Shown here: in pieces, positions 8,657-17,593 of the stretch
How positions within the stretch are numbered: the stretch's first letter is position 1
How the letters are laid out: each line of letters starts with the position of its first letter
Source of the DNA: Butyrivibrio hungatei
GTDB taxonomy: Bacteria > Bacillota > Clostridia > Lachnospirales > Lachnospiraceae
Assembly (NCBI RefSeq): GCF_900101605.1
Contig: NZ_FMUR01000016.1
Coordinates: 1 to 64,000 of the forward strand
Reading direction: 5' to 3'
Length of the DNA stretch: 64,000 nt
Notes under the pieces: model-generated
Seen by the model: the letters and a program-made list of their open reading frames with translations, nothing else
What the model was told of the DNA's origin: nothing
The model's database searches: none
Position numbers and translations under genes: made by a program

Positions 8657-9436
8657 ATGAAAGTTGTAATTTTAGCGGGAGGTTTCGGAACAAGGATCAG
8701 TGAAGAGAGCCATCTTCGCCCAAAGCCAATGATCGAGATCGGGGGTAAGCCGATCCTTTGGCACATCATGAAAGAATATTCACATTACGGATTTAATGAG
8801 TTTATTATATGCGCGGGATACAAGCAGGAAGTTATAAAAGAGTATTTCGCAAATTACTATCTCCACAACTGCGATGTGACTTTCGATTTTGCAAACGAGA
8901 ATAAGACAACGTTCCACTCACAGAAGGCGGAGCCCTGGAAGGTAACTGTTGTCGACACAGGATACAGCACCATGACGGGTGGACGTATCAAGAGGATAAG
9001 AGAGCATGTCGGAGACGAGGCATTCTTTATGACCTACGGTGACGGCGTGTGTGACATAGACATGACAAAGCTCCTTGAGTTTCACAAGGCAAATGGCAAA
9101 CTTGCGACAGTAACGGCAATCCTTGCAGGACAGCGCTTTGGTGTGTTTGATATTGATAAAGGTGATGATTCTACTATTAAAGATTTCAGAGAGAAAGCAA
9201 GCATGGACGGCGCTAGAATTAACGGCGGTTACATGGTCCTTGAGCCCGGTGTTTTTGATTATATCGAGGGCGATGCGACATTCTTTGAAAAAGAACCTAT
9301 GCACAATCTTGTAAGAGACGGCGAAATGGTCGCATACAAGTATGACGGCTTCTGGAAGTGCATGGATACGGCAAGAGAAAGGGACGAACTTACGGAACTT
9401 GTTGAAACAGGTAGAGCACCTTGGATAAGGTGGTAA
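8657..9436 (+). CDS. rfbF: Glucose-1-phosphate cytidylyltransferase
   Basis: A 259-residue nucleotidyltransferase that makes CDP-glucose from CTP and glucose-1-phosphate. The N terminus MKVVILAGGFGTRISEES and RPKPMIEIGGKPILWHIM carry the nucleotide-binding signature. The pattern IICAGYKQEVIKEYF, TYGDGVCDID and NGGYMVLEPGVFDYI is characteristic of RfbF/DdhA and distinguishes it from dTDP-glucose (RmlA) enzymes. The length matches the family. CDP-glucose is normally consumed by a 4,6-dehydratase (RfbG) to give 3,6-dideoxysugars, but no rfbG is present in the window, so either it lies elsewhere or CDP-glucose has another use here. The next gene starts 2 bp after the stop, with its ribosome binding site embedded in this gene's end. 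Confidence 0.9.
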   Translation: MKVVILAGGFGTRISEESHLRPKPMIEIGGKPILWHIMKEYSHYGFNEFIICAGYKQEVIKEYFANYYLHNCDVTFDFANENKTTFHSQKAEPWKVTVVDTGYSTMTGGRIKRIREHVGDEAFFMTYGDGVCDIDMTKLLEFHKANGKLATVTAILAGQRFGVFDIDKGDDSTIKDFREKASMDGARINGGYMVLEPGVFDYIEGDATFFEKEPMHNLVRDGEMVAYKYDGFWKCMDTARERDELTELVETGRAPWIRW

Positions 9437-9438
9437 AT

Positions 9439-11280
9439 ATGAGAGTTTCTGATTACATAGCAGAATTTTTGGTAAAAAAGGGCGTCACCGACTGTTTCAC
9501 TGTAGTAGGCGGTGGCGCTATGTATTTGAATAATTCTTTTGGCCATACAAAAGGAATGACATGTACGCACTTCCATCATGAGCAGGGCGCGGCCATAGCT
9601 GCTGAGAGCTACTCAAGATATGACGGAAGAGTTGCGGCTCTTTGTGTAACTTCGGGCCCCGGCGGAACAAATGCAATAACGGGCGTACTCGGAGGTTGGC
9701 TTGATTCGCTCCCCATGTTCGTGGTAAGCGGTCAGGTGCGTTATGACACAACAGTCAGATATGAGCATAAGCTCATGGGAAAAGAGTATGATCGCAAGGG
9801 ACTTCGTTCTCTCGGAGATCAGGAGTACGATATAACCCGCATGACTGAGCACATGTGCAAGTACGCAGTTATGCTTGAAGATCCCGCAGACATAAGATAT
9901 CACATGGAAAAAGCTTGGCATCTTATGAACGTCGGAAGACCGGGACCTGTGTGGATCGATGTTCCCGTTAATTTCCAGGGCGCTGAGATCGATCCCGATT
10001 CGCTCAGAGGCTACAGCGAGGAAGAAGCAGCTTCTTATGAAAAAGAGACTCCGGAAGTTTCTGATGAAACAATAAACGAAGTAATAGAGATGGTCAAAAA
10101 AGCTGAGCGTCCCGTCATCTATGCAGGCGGCGGAGTGCGTATTTCAGGTGGTTTTGACGCGTTCAGAAAAGTTGTGGATAAACTCGGAGTTCCCGTTTGT
10201 ACATACTGGAATTCAATCGATGTTATAGAAACAGACAATCCGCTTTACTGCGGCCGCGGCGGTAATATGGGTGACAGACCGGGGAACTTTGCGATACAGA
10301 ATGCGGATCTTGTCATCGTCATAGGCAGCAGGCTTTCAATCAGACAGGTAGGCTATACATGGGGAACATGGGCAAGAGCTGCCAAGGTCGTAATGGTCGA
10401 CATTGAACCTGCTGAGATGGAGAAACACACTGTTCATGTTGATATGAAGATTCACGCTGACGCAAAAGAGTTTCTTGAAAAGCTCTATGCGGCAGCAGAT
10501 AAGTGTGGCGAGACTTACGTTTCTCCTGCCGATGCATGGAGAAAACAGTGCGTGGCATGGAAAGAAAAATATCCCGTTGTATCGGAAAGTCAGCTCCATA
10601 CAGGCGATAACAAGGTTAATGTATACGGATTTATCAAAGCTCTTTCTGCGGCACTTCCTAAGGGAAGTCTTACTGCAGTAAGTAACGGTGCGTGCTGCGT
10701 AGCGGGCCACCAGAGCTGGGTAGTAAAAGAAGGCACGAGATTTATAATAAACAACGCGGTAGCCAGCATGGGATATGGTCTTCCCGCAGCGATAGGTCTT
10801 TGCATCGCGGCAGGAAGAAAAGAAACAATATGTCTTGAAGGCGACGGAAGTATAATGATGAACCTTCAGGAGCTTCAGACTGTTATCACAAACAAGCTCC
10901 CTATCAAGGTATTTCTCATAAACAATGAGGGCTATCATTCGATCAGACTTACTCAGAACAATCTGTTCAAAGAGTATTCAAAAGTCGGAATCGGCCCCGA
11001 GAGCGGAGATCTCGCATTCCCGTCTTTTGAAAAGATCGCGGAAGCGTTCGGCTATCCCTACAGTAGGGTGGTCACGGGAAATGAGCTTGAAGATGCGATG
11101 AAGACGGCGGTAGATGCCAAGAGTCCTGTGTTCGTTGAAGTTTATACCGATACTGAGCAGGTTTGGGCACCCAAGAGCTCGGCGCGAAGAGAGCCGGACG
11201 GAAGCCTATCAAGTCCTCCGCTTGAAGATCTTGCGCCTTTCCTTTCAAGGGAAGAACTTGCCGAGAACATGTATATTTGA
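9439..11280 (+). CDS. Thiamine diphosphate-dependent acetolactate synthase-like enzyme
   Basis: 613 residues with the three-domain layout of acetohydroxyacid-synthase-type enzymes: the N-terminal Pyr domain (catalytic Glu in THFHHEQGAAIAAE), a central domain (about 195-335) and a C-terminal PP domain with the ThDP/Mg motif GDGSIMMNLQELQ...NN. It is not a housekeeping IlvB: there is no small subunit gene, and it sits directly behind rfbF. ThDP enzymes in CDP-sugar clusters (for example YerE for yersiniose) add a two-carbon branch from pyruvate to a keto-deoxysugar; similar chemistry here is inference. I chose ATG 9439, with AAGGTGG at 9427-9433, over an overlapping TTG at 9421. Confidence 0.8.
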   Translation: MRVSDYIAEFLVKKGVTDCFTVVGGGAMYLNNSFGHTKGMTCTHFHHEQGAAIAAESYSRYDGRVAALCVTSGPGGTNAITGVLGGWLDSLPMFVVSGQVRYDTTVRYEHKLMGKEYDRKGLRSLGDQEYDITRMTEHMCKYAVMLEDPADIRYHMEKAWHLMNVGRPGPVWIDVPVNFQGAEIDPDSLRGYSEEEAASYEKETPEVSDETINEVIEMVKKAERPVIYAGGGVRISGGFDAFRKVVDKLGVPVCTYWNSIDVIETDNPLYCGRGGNMGDRPGNFAIQNADLVIVIGSRLSIRQVGYTWGTWARAAKVVMVDIEPAEMEKHTVHVDMKIHADAKEFLEKLYAAADKCGETYVSPADAWRKQCVAWKEKYPVVSESQLHTGDNKVNVYGFIKALSAALPKGSLTAVSNGACCVAGHQSWVVKEGTRFIINNAVASMGYGLPAAIGLCIAAGRKETICLEGDGSIMMNLQELQTVITNKLPIKVFLINNEGYHSIRLTQNNLFKEYSKVGIGPESGDLAFPSFEKIAEAFGYPYSRVVTGNELEDAMKTAVDAKSPVFVEVYTDTEQVWAPKSSARREPDGSLSSPPLEDLAPFLSREELAENMYI

Positions 11281-11321
11281 CGATCGGATGAAAAGTTATT
11301 GAATTAAAAAGAGGTATACAA

Positions 11322-12002
11322 GTGAATTTTTTTAAGAAAAAAGGTAAGAACAGCGTTAGGATAGTTGCGTTTATAATGCTGTTGTTTATGGTTTTGACGA
11401 CGGTTGGTTCCGGAATATTCGCAGCGCGCGGTATAACGGACGGCGAGGATGCATCCTCATATGATAACTCAGGAATAAGCGATATTTCTGCCGAGGATCT
11501 GTCGATTCTTTTTACTGACGGAGCGGGCAACGCGATAACTTTGGACGGTGATGCGCTCGCGTCCGATATTGTAAGTGAAGTGTCGGAGAGCGGTAATTCA
11601 GGAGAAGAAGCTTCAAATGCTGCGGGTTCCGATGCAGCGGCAGCAGGTGATAATGAGAAGGCATCTGCGGTTTCTGAAGACGGAACGTATACATCAAAAG
11701 ATGATGTGGCTCTTTATATCCACACTTACGGCAAACTTCCTTCCAATTTCATCACTAAGAATGAGGCCAAAAAGCTTGGCTGGACAGGCGGAGGGCTCGA
11801 TGAATTCGCCAAAGGAAAGTGCATAGGCGGAGACAGATTTGGCAACAACGAGGGAAAGCTACCCGATGGAAAGAAGTACAAAGAATGTGATATAGATACG
11901 CTGGGTGCCGATTCAAGAGGAGCAAAGCGTATAGTTTACTCAGACGACGGAAGTGTGTATTATACAGACGATCATTATGAAAACTTTGAGCAGGTGTATT
12001 AA
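11322..12002 (+). CDS. Secreted barnase-family ribonuclease
   Basis: 226 residues. An N-terminal signal or membrane segment (RIVAFIMLLFMVLTTVGSG) is followed by a low-complexity Ser/Ala/Glu region of about 75 residues and a C-terminal barnase fold (about 120-226). The domain follows Bacillus barnase closely: YIHTYGKLPSNFITKNEAKK, LGWTGGGLDEFAKGKCIGGD, and the three catalytic positions Glu188 (KECDI), Arg203 (AKRIVYS) and His218 (TDDHYENF), corresponding to E73, R87 and H102. The enzyme cleaves RNA after guanosine. The start codon is GTG with AAAGAGGT at 11308-11315. The neighbouring gene, three bases downstream, encodes barstar. The acidic linker is longer than in Bacillus, where a short propeptide is present; it may keep the domain near the cell surface. 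Confidence 0.9.
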   Translation: MNFFKKKGKNSVRIVAFIMLLFMVLTTVGSGIFAARGITDGEDASSYDNSGISDISAEDLSILFTDGAGNAITLDGDALASDIVSEVSESGNSGEEASNAAGSDAAAAGDNEKASAVSEDGTYTSKDDVALYIHTYGKLPSNFITKNEAKKLGWTGGGLDEFAKGKCIGGDRFGNNEGKLPDGKKYKECDIDTLGADSRGAKRIVYSDDGSVYYTDDHYENFEQVY

Positions 12003-12005
12003 ACT

Positions 12006-12281
12006 ATGGAGAAGGTTTTTTATATTGATTTAGCAGAAATTGCAACGCCGGAGGGACTTCAGGCAGAGCTTGTAAAAGAGCTCCCTCTTCCGGATTATTA
12101 CGGCCGAAATCTTGACGCGCTCTATGATGTTCTTACGGAGAGCGGCGACGGCTGGAATATTATTTTTTACAATGCCAAATTTGCACAGTACAGGCTCGGA
12201 AAATATTTTGATGCGCTTTGCAGGCTTTGCAGGGAAGCGGCGGAAGATGTGCATGACCTGAAGATCAGGTTTTATATGTGA
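12006..12281 (+). CDS. Barstar-family ribonuclease inhibitor
   Basis: 91 residues, about the size of Bacillus barstar (90). The conserved segment LPLPDYYGRNLDALYDVLT aligns with the barnase-binding helix and loop of barstar (LPEYYGENLDALWDCLT), including the Asp-Tyr-Tyr-Gly and Asn-Leu-Asp residues that plug the nuclease active site. It remains in the cytoplasm and protects the cell from the nuclease before export. It starts three bases after the barnase stop codon, in the nuclease-then-inhibitor order expected for stoichiometric protection by coupled expression. Confidence 0.92.
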   Translation: MEKVFYIDLAEIATPEGLQAELVKELPLPDYYGRNLDALYDVLTESGDGWNIIFYNAKFAQYRLGKYFDALCRLCREAAEDVHDLKIRFYM

Positions 12282-12314
12282 TAAAAGTTTTTTCAACAGA
12301 AGGAGTAAAGAAAC

Positions 12315-13583
12315 TTGAAAACTTTAGCCATTGTTTTATTTGTAATAATGTATGTTCTTATGGTGGTTCTGCCTAAGAAAAGAGCATACGTTGCGCTTTC
12401 TACGGCGCTTATTTTTGTGATCACGGGAATTCTTCCGTTTAATCAGGTGTTTTCGGCAATAGACTGGAACGTCCTTATGATGATCTTTGGAACTATGGTA
12501 ATCGTTGATTACTTCATAGAATCCAAGATGCCCAATTACATTGCGGACAAGATTCTTAATGTTGCGCCGAATGTGTTGTGGGTTACGATATCGATGTCTC
12601 TTTTCTCGGGAATCATTTCTGCATTTATCGATAACGTTGCGACGGTTCTTATGGTTGCACCTGTCGGACTTGCTATCTGCAAAAAACTCAAGATCTCGCC
12701 TGTTGCGATGATCATATGTATCGCGGTTTCATCAAACCTTCAGGGAGCCGCAACACTTGTTGGAGATACAACATCCATCATGCTCGCAGGAGCTGCAGGG
12801 ATGGACTTTAACGATTTCTTCTGGATGGACGGAAAGCTCGGAATCTTCTTTGCGGTTGAGCTCGGAGCGCTTGCTACGGTTCCTATCATGATGGTTCTTT
12901 TCAGAAAAGACAAAGAACCCGTAAGCTCAGATGAGAAGACTGTTGTAACCGATTATGTTCCTACGATAATGATGCTTGGGCACGTTGTGCTTCTTGTTAT
13001 CGCATCCTTTTTCCAGAATAAGCCTGAGATCACAAACGGTGTGATATGCATGGTATGCGGAATCATCAATATCATCTGGGAGATTTTTCTTTCAAAGGGA
13101 ACAGATAGCATGTGGCATTCGCTCAAAGCAATCGACTACGATACTATGCTCCTTCTTGCAGGTCTGTTCTGCGTTATCAGCGGAATTACCAATGTCGGCA
13201 TCATTGACGAACTTGCAAATATCATAGCCGATGCGGGAAAAGGAAATGTCTTTATGCTGTACACGGTTATAGTTTTCGGTTCTGTTGCAATCTCGGCGTT
13301 TATCGATAACATCCCGTATGTTGCGACCATGCTTCCGGTACTTGGAAGTTTGTCTGCCGTGATGTCGGCAAGTCCGCTTCTTTTGTACTTCGGACTTTTG
13401 ATCGGTGCAACACTTGGCGGAAATCTTACACCTATCGGTGCTTCCGCAAATATCGCCGGTGTGGGAATGCTCAGAAAAGAAGGTTACGAAGTTTCTTTCG
13501 GAGATTTCATGAAGATAGGAGTTCCGTTTACACTAACCGCGGTGTTAATGGGATATCTTTTCATCTGGTTTGTATATGCATGA
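12315..13583 (+). CDS. ArsB/NhaD (ion transporter superfamily) membrane transporter
   Basis: 422 residues with about 11-12 hydrophobic segments and two pseudo-symmetric halves, each carrying the re-entrant signature of the IT superfamily (SAFIDNVATVLMVAP in the first half, SAFIDNIPYVATMLPV in the second, followed by GATLGGNLTPIGASANIAG). Such proteins exchange anions or sodium (citrate, arsenite, Na+/H+). The substrate cannot be assigned, although NhaD-like proteins share the NxTPIGA motif. The start codon is TTG at 12315 with AGAAGGAG about 9 bp upstream; no in-frame ATG fits better. It follows the barstar gene by 33 bp and may be co-transcribed, though a functional link is unlikely. Confidence 0.8.
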   Translation: MKTLAIVLFVIMYVLMVVLPKKRAYVALSTALIFVITGILPFNQVFSAIDWNVLMMIFGTMVIVDYFIESKMPNYIADKILNVAPNVLWVTISMSLFSGIISAFIDNVATVLMVAPVGLAICKKLKISPVAMIICIAVSSNLQGAATLVGDTTSIMLAGAAGMDFNDFFWMDGKLGIFFAVELGALATVPIMMVLFRKDKEPVSSDEKTVVTDYVPTIMMLGHVVLLVIASFFQNKPEITNGVICMVCGIINIIWEIFLSKGTDSMWHSLKAIDYDTMLLLAGLFCVISGITNVGIIDELANIIADAGKGNVFMLYTVIVFGSVAISAFIDNIPYVATMLPVLGSLSAVMSASPLLLYFGLLIGATLGGNLTPIGASANIAGVGMLRKEGYEVSFGDFMKIGVPFTLTAVLMGYLFIWFVYA

Positions 13584-13648
13584 TAGAGTTGTTTGTAATG
13601 AAACGGATTTGGATAATCAAACTTCGTAAGGGTTTGCCAAAGTTTATG

Positions 13649-13681
13649 AGAGTCAGTCGTGAGAGACTGGCTCTTTTTTTA
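13649..13681 (+). terminator. Rho-independent terminator after the IT-superfamily transporter
   Basis: AGAGTCAGTC (13649-13658) pairs with GACTGGCTCT (13665-13674), one wobble and a six-base loop, followed by seven T. The remaining bases to 13936 hold no gene that I can support. Confidence 0.85.
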
Positions 13682-13936
13682 GTTGTGTTCGTGAGGGGCA
13701 AACTTGAGAGTCTGAAGATACTATCTATAGTTGTTCAAAAATTTTTTACAATAATTTCCAGTAAAACGTCTTGATGGGCATAGTCACACATGCTAGAATG
13801 TTAATGCTTGATTTATATAATTAATATGTCGATAACAGGACGATCGAATATCTTTGAAAGCAAATATGGGCTATAATTATATTGGTTGCGGTTTATGTAA
13901 ACTGCAATGAAATATGATAAAAGGCGGAAAAGTAAA

Positions 13937-15205
13937 ATGAAGAATATAACAGAACAAATGCTTGAGTTTATTGACGCATCACCGACATGTTTTCACGTGG
14001 TCGACAACCTTAAGAAGGAACTTGCCGACAGGGGGTACGTGGAACTGAAAGAGTCTGAGGAGTGGGAACTTAAGCCCGGAAAGTTTTTTGTTACAAGAAA
14101 CGATTCTTCTGTAATTTCTTTCAGGATCCCCGATAAGAAATTCAAAGGTTTTTATTTGATCGCAAGTCACAGCGATTCTCCTTCTTTTAAGATAAAAGAG
14201 AATCCTGAGATGGAGGAAGTTTCTGCATATGTAAAATTAAATACCGAGAAGTACGGCGGAATGCTCTGCGCACCTTGGTTTGACAGGCCGCTCTCGGTTG
14301 CCGGAAGACTTATCGTAAGAGATGGAAAAGGCGGTTTTATATCAAAGCTCGTAAATGTTGACAGAGATCTTTTGATGATACCTTCACTTGCTATCCATAT
14401 GAACAGGGATGCAAACAGCTCAGCCAAGTACAATCCGCAGACCGACTGCATACCGCTTTTTGGAGATGCAAGTTCCAAAGGGAAGTTTTTTGAAGTGGTC
14501 GCAGATGCGGCAGGTGTGAAAAAAGAAGATATCTTAAGCCACGATCTCTTTTTGTACAACAGGGTGAAACCCACATTCTGGGGCGCAAACAATGAGTATA
14601 TCGCAAGTTCAAGACTTGACGATCAGGAGTGCGTATATGCCACATTCGAGGGATTCATTACAGCGAAAGAATCCGAAAATGTTGTTATGCACTGCGTTTT
14701 CGATAATGAAGAGGTTGGAAGCGGAACCAAGCAGGGAGCGGATTCCACTTTCTTGAAGGATACGCTTGTCAGAATAAATGAAGCTCTTGGAAGAACGAAG
14801 CAGCAGTATTTTACAGCAGTTGCAAACAGCTTCATGATCTCTGCCGACAACGCACATGCCGTGCATCCCAATTACAAGGAAAAGGCGGATCCTGTTAACA
14901 GACCGCTTATGAACGGCGGAATCGTTATTAAATATAACGCAAATCAGAAATATACGACGGATGCGGTATCCGCAGCCACATTTAAACTTATTTGCGAGAA
15001 GGCAAATGTTCCCTATCAGACATTTACCAATCGCTCTGATATTGCCGGTGGTTCAACACTCGGTAATATCTCGACATCGCAGGTTTCCATTAATACGGTG
15101 GATATAGGACTTGCTCAGCTTGCAATGCATTCGCCCTATGAATCCGCGGGAAGCCGTGACCCCGAATATCTTGCAGGGGTATCAAAAACATTTTATGAGA
15201 GCTGA
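13937..15205 (+). CDS. apeB: M18 family aminopeptidase
   Basis: 422 residues, the usual size for M18 (aspartyl aminopeptidase-like) metallopeptidases. The zinc ligand motifs are visible in order: SHSDSPSFKIKENP (first His), SSRLDDQECVYA (bridging Asp), DNEEVGSGTKQGADS (catalytic and metal Glu pair), SADNAHAVHPNY, and the C-terminal MHSPYESAG His. It acts in the cytoplasm, removing N-terminal residues from peptides, and forms large homo-oligomers in characterised members. I placed the start at ATG 13937 with AAGGCGG at 13921-13927, not at the in-frame ATG 13907, which lacks a ribosome binding site. A monocistronic unit is likely. Confidence 0.92.
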   Translation: MKNITEQMLEFIDASPTCFHVVDNLKKELADRGYVELKESEEWELKPGKFFVTRNDSSVISFRIPDKKFKGFYLIASHSDSPSFKIKENPEMEEVSAYVKLNTEKYGGMLCAPWFDRPLSVAGRLIVRDGKGGFISKLVNVDRDLLMIPSLAIHMNRDANSSAKYNPQTDCIPLFGDASSKGKFFEVVADAAGVKKEDILSHDLFLYNRVKPTFWGANNEYIASSRLDDQECVYATFEGFITAKESENVVMHCVFDNEEVGSGTKQGADSTFLKDTLVRINEALGRTKQQYFTAVANSFMISADNAHAVHPNYKEKADPVNRPLMNGGIVIKYNANQKYTTDAVSAATFKLICEKANVPYQTFTNRSDIAGGSTLGNISTSQVSINTVDIGLAQLAMHSPYESAGSRDPEYLAGVSKTFYES

Positions 15206-15234
15206 TAACAGCATCAGATGAAAGAGGGATATAG

Positions 15235-16497
15235 ATGGGACTATTTAGTTTGTTAGGGGGAAAAAAAGAAAAGGCGCTCCGGCCCGGAGAACTTGATGAA
15301 GAAATCAGAATAGCAAGAGAGAGGGAACTTGAGAAAGTCAGAGAAGCTCATGCTGCCCTTGACTGGCCGATAATACCTAAGCTGAATCATGTGAATCTCC
15401 CCGGAATTGAGTGCTGCCTTGCAGAGACAGTACCCGAGGAACGTAAGGATGACATCGGACAGATAATATATGAGGATGATGTTTCGATAGATGAACTCAG
15501 GGAACTTAACGATCAGGAACTTTTATTTGTTCTTACGACATTTGATGAGTTTGACAGAGAGGTTCCGATTCCCGACTATGAGAGAAATCGCAGAAAAGTT
15601 TATAACGAGGTAATTCGCAGGATCAGAGATGCTGAAATTCTATATGTAATCTATGATAAGTCGACGGGATATCCGTTCATCGACCATGGATACGGCCTTT
15701 TGTATTTTGGAAAAGAAATGGCGGAAGAAGCGGCTGAACTCTACAAGAAGCAGTACCGTCAGGTTATGGTAAAAGAGGTTGAGGTTGAACCGCAGCAGGA
15801 AGAAGGTGCGGGAAGAAAAGGATATTTTGATTTCCTTTACTGCATCGGCCTTGAGGATCTGATAATCGACAACGGCGCTTACAGAGTTAAGTTCAAGAGA
15901 GATGAGATCTCGGCGGCTCCGGGTGAGTGGAACAGAGTTATTAAAGATGCACCCGTAAATCCGCAGCTTTGCTTCTCAATGCTGGATATGCTCGAAGAGC
16001 GCAGATGGCCCGTAAAATATGAAAAGAGAGATGAGATTCTTGCTCTTAAGGAAAAGAGAATGATAGGAAATCTCTTTAACGGGAAATATATAGTTCCCAT
16101 GCAGTATGAGGGACATGCAGAAAAGACAGAGAACGGACGTGTAAGAATGGGAAAAGATACAAAGTTTACATTCTTCATGGTGAAAACCGCCGATGACAAG
16201 ATCTTTATGCCGGTATTCACAGACGGTTTTGAGTTTGGGAAAATGAAGCTCGGACATGAGTGGAATGCCGCAGTATTTTCATTTAGTGATATCGCAAGAT
16301 TTATCCGTGATAAGGACGGCGTGGCGATCAATCCCGCGGGACACAGGATCTTCATGCCGAAAGAACAGATAATTGCGATAGACAGTGCCAACAGAGCCTA
16401 CAGAGAAACAAAGGCACAGCAGAACAGAAGAGCCGATGACGACAATCCTGTAAAGAGGGCTGTAAATGGCGCAATGACGCAGATGGAAAAAAATTAA
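15235..16497 (+). CDS. SseB-domain protein, function unknown
   Basis: 420 residues, no signal peptide or membrane segment. The C-terminal half (about 280-390) carries an SseB-like domain: KYIVPMQYEGHAE, then KFTFFMVKTADDKIFMPVFTDGFEF and a closing HRIFMPKEQI. The N-terminal half is charged and has no family I recognise; residues 90-150 contain a DEFDREVPIPDYERNRRKVY segment. SseB domains occur in enhanced-serine-sensitivity proteins and many uncharacterised Firmicutes proteins, with no general biochemical role established. The ATG has GAGGGA at 15223-15228. It lies 29 bp after the aminopeptidase gene. Confidence 0.7.
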   Translation: MGLFSLLGGKKEKALRPGELDEEIRIARERELEKVREAHAALDWPIIPKLNHVNLPGIECCLAETVPEERKDDIGQIIYEDDVSIDELRELNDQELLFVLTTFDEFDREVPIPDYERNRRKVYNEVIRRIRDAEILYVIYDKSTGYPFIDHGYGLLYFGKEMAEEAAELYKKQYRQVMVKEVEVEPQQEEGAGRKGYFDFLYCIGLEDLIIDNGAYRVKFKRDEISAAPGEWNRVIKDAPVNPQLCFSMLDMLEERRWPVKYEKRDEILALKEKRMIGNLFNGKYIVPMQYEGHAEKTENGRVRMGKDTKFTFFMVKTADDKIFMPVFTDGFEFGKMKLGHEWNAAVFSFSDIARFIRDKDGVAINPAGHRIFMPKEQIIAIDSANRAYRETKAQQNRRADDDNPVKRAVNGAMTQMEKN

Positions 16498-16594
16498 GAA
16501 AAATATAATAAAACGTTCTTGAAAGTTGTATGCCAAGCAAACGATGTATGATTCAATGTTTCCTTGGTATACAATTTATTGTGATGTAGCAAAA

Positions 16595-16621
16595 TAAATA
16601 GTCTTGTTTATATACGGATAA
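16595..16621 (+). promoter_or_regulatory. SigD (sigma-28) promoter of the cheX-like/cheY operon
   Basis: TAAA (16595-16598), exactly 15 nt, then ACGGATAA (16614-16621; 6 of 8 matches to GCCGATAA). This fits the TAAA-N15-GCCGATAA consensus and precedes motility-type genes. Confidence 0.7.
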
Positions 16622-16678
16622 TGGTCTAAAATGGTACTGTAAGTTATAAACAAATTTTTATGTATAGGAGCTACAGCA

Positions 16679-17572
16679 ATGTTCGATCGTCTAATTGGTG
16701 TATATTTGGTTGAGAAAGGCTTGCTCGACAAGAGTCAGCTTGAGAAGGCATATCAGATACAAGAATCCAATTGCGCTAAGCTTGGTGTTATAGCTGTCGC
16801 AGAGAAGCTTATGACTATAGCACAGGCAGAACAGGTAAATGCCATGCAGGCATCTATGGATAAGCGTTTTGGAGATATTGCCATCGAGCGTGGGTACTTG
16901 ACAGATACCCAGGTAAGCCGTCTTGTGGAGTTGCAGGGAAATCCGTACCTTGCTTTTATTCAGGCACTTACGGATATGGATTGTATTTCCATGAGTAAGT
17001 TGGCAGAGGTGGAGGAAGAATATCAGAAACTCCACGGATTTACAGAATCGGATATGGCAACACTTAAGTCCGGTGATGTTGAGAAAATCGTGCCACTTTT
17101 CCTTGAGACTGAGGACCCGATATACAGAGGAATGTTTTCCATGGGTATCAAGAATATGTACAGACTCGTGGATAGTCACGTATTTGTCGGAAAGGCATAT
17201 AAGACAAAAAATATTAAGGATGAAGTCCTTGGCTATCAGAAATTCCATGGAGATCAGAATGCGTTTGTAGGCATTTCAGGTAAGTATGAAGACGTACAGA
17301 GAATGGCTAAAGCGTACACCAAGGAAGAATTTATTGAAACAAGAGAAGACGCGCTTGACGCGGTTTGCGAACTTATAAATTGTATCAACGGTTTATATGT
17401 AACAGAACAGAGTAAGGAATCAAAGTTTATAGAGCTTGAGCCCCCTGCATTCTCTGTTTCAGAGACAGAAGCTAGCTGTGATGAGATCATGGTTATGCCT
17501 GTTTATATTTGCGGCGGTGAGGTTAAATATCTCATTGCAGTATCAAAAGACACAAAAATAACGACCATGTAA
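16679..17572 (+). CDS. Chemotaxis-associated protein with a C-terminal CheX-like domain
   Basis: 297 residues. The N terminus (about 1-110) has two helical repeats (IGVYLVEKGLLDKSQLEKA and FGDIAIERGYLTDTQVSRL) that resemble the MshEN/GspE-N module, known in secretion ATPases to bind cyclic-di-GMP. The C-terminal part (about 145-297) resembles the CheX/CheC phosphatase-like fold: FVGISGKYEDVQRMAKAY, then ETREDALDAVCELINCINGL, which carries the E-x-x-N arrangement found at CheC/CheX active sites. A role in dephosphorylating or sensing the neighbouring CheY is plausible. A SigD-type promoter lies 58 bp upstream and the cheY gene starts 21 bp after the stop. The module assignment is by pattern and should be treated as tentative. 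Confidence 0.65.
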   Translation: MFDRLIGVYLVEKGLLDKSQLEKAYQIQESNCAKLGVIAVAEKLMTIAQAEQVNAMQASMDKRFGDIAIERGYLTDTQVSRLVELQGNPYLAFIQALTDMDCISMSKLAEVEEEYQKLHGFTESDMATLKSGDVEKIVPLFLETEDPIYRGMFSMGIKNMYRLVDSHVFVGKAYKTKNIKDEVLGYQKFHGDQNAFVGISGKYEDVQRMAKAYTKEEFIETREDALDAVCELINCINGLYVTEQSKESKFIELEPPAFSVSETEASCDEIMVMPVYICGGEVKYLIAVSKDTKITTM

Positions 17573-17593
17573 TAGGTTGGAGGAATATAGAAA

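Noticed and set aside
9421-9438. Earlier TTG start for the ThDP enzyme
   Set aside because: It would place the start inside rfbF and include the AAGGTGG that fits the ATG at 9439.
13580-13774. 64-codon frame downstream of the IT-superfamily transporter
   Set aside because: It overlaps the stop of the transporter gene and runs through a strong terminator; no ribosome binding site and no recognisable protein.
13828-13835. SigD -10-like GTCGATAA before the aminopeptidase gene
   Set aside because: No TAAA-like element at the 15-nt spacing (TGAT), and the gene has no motility role.
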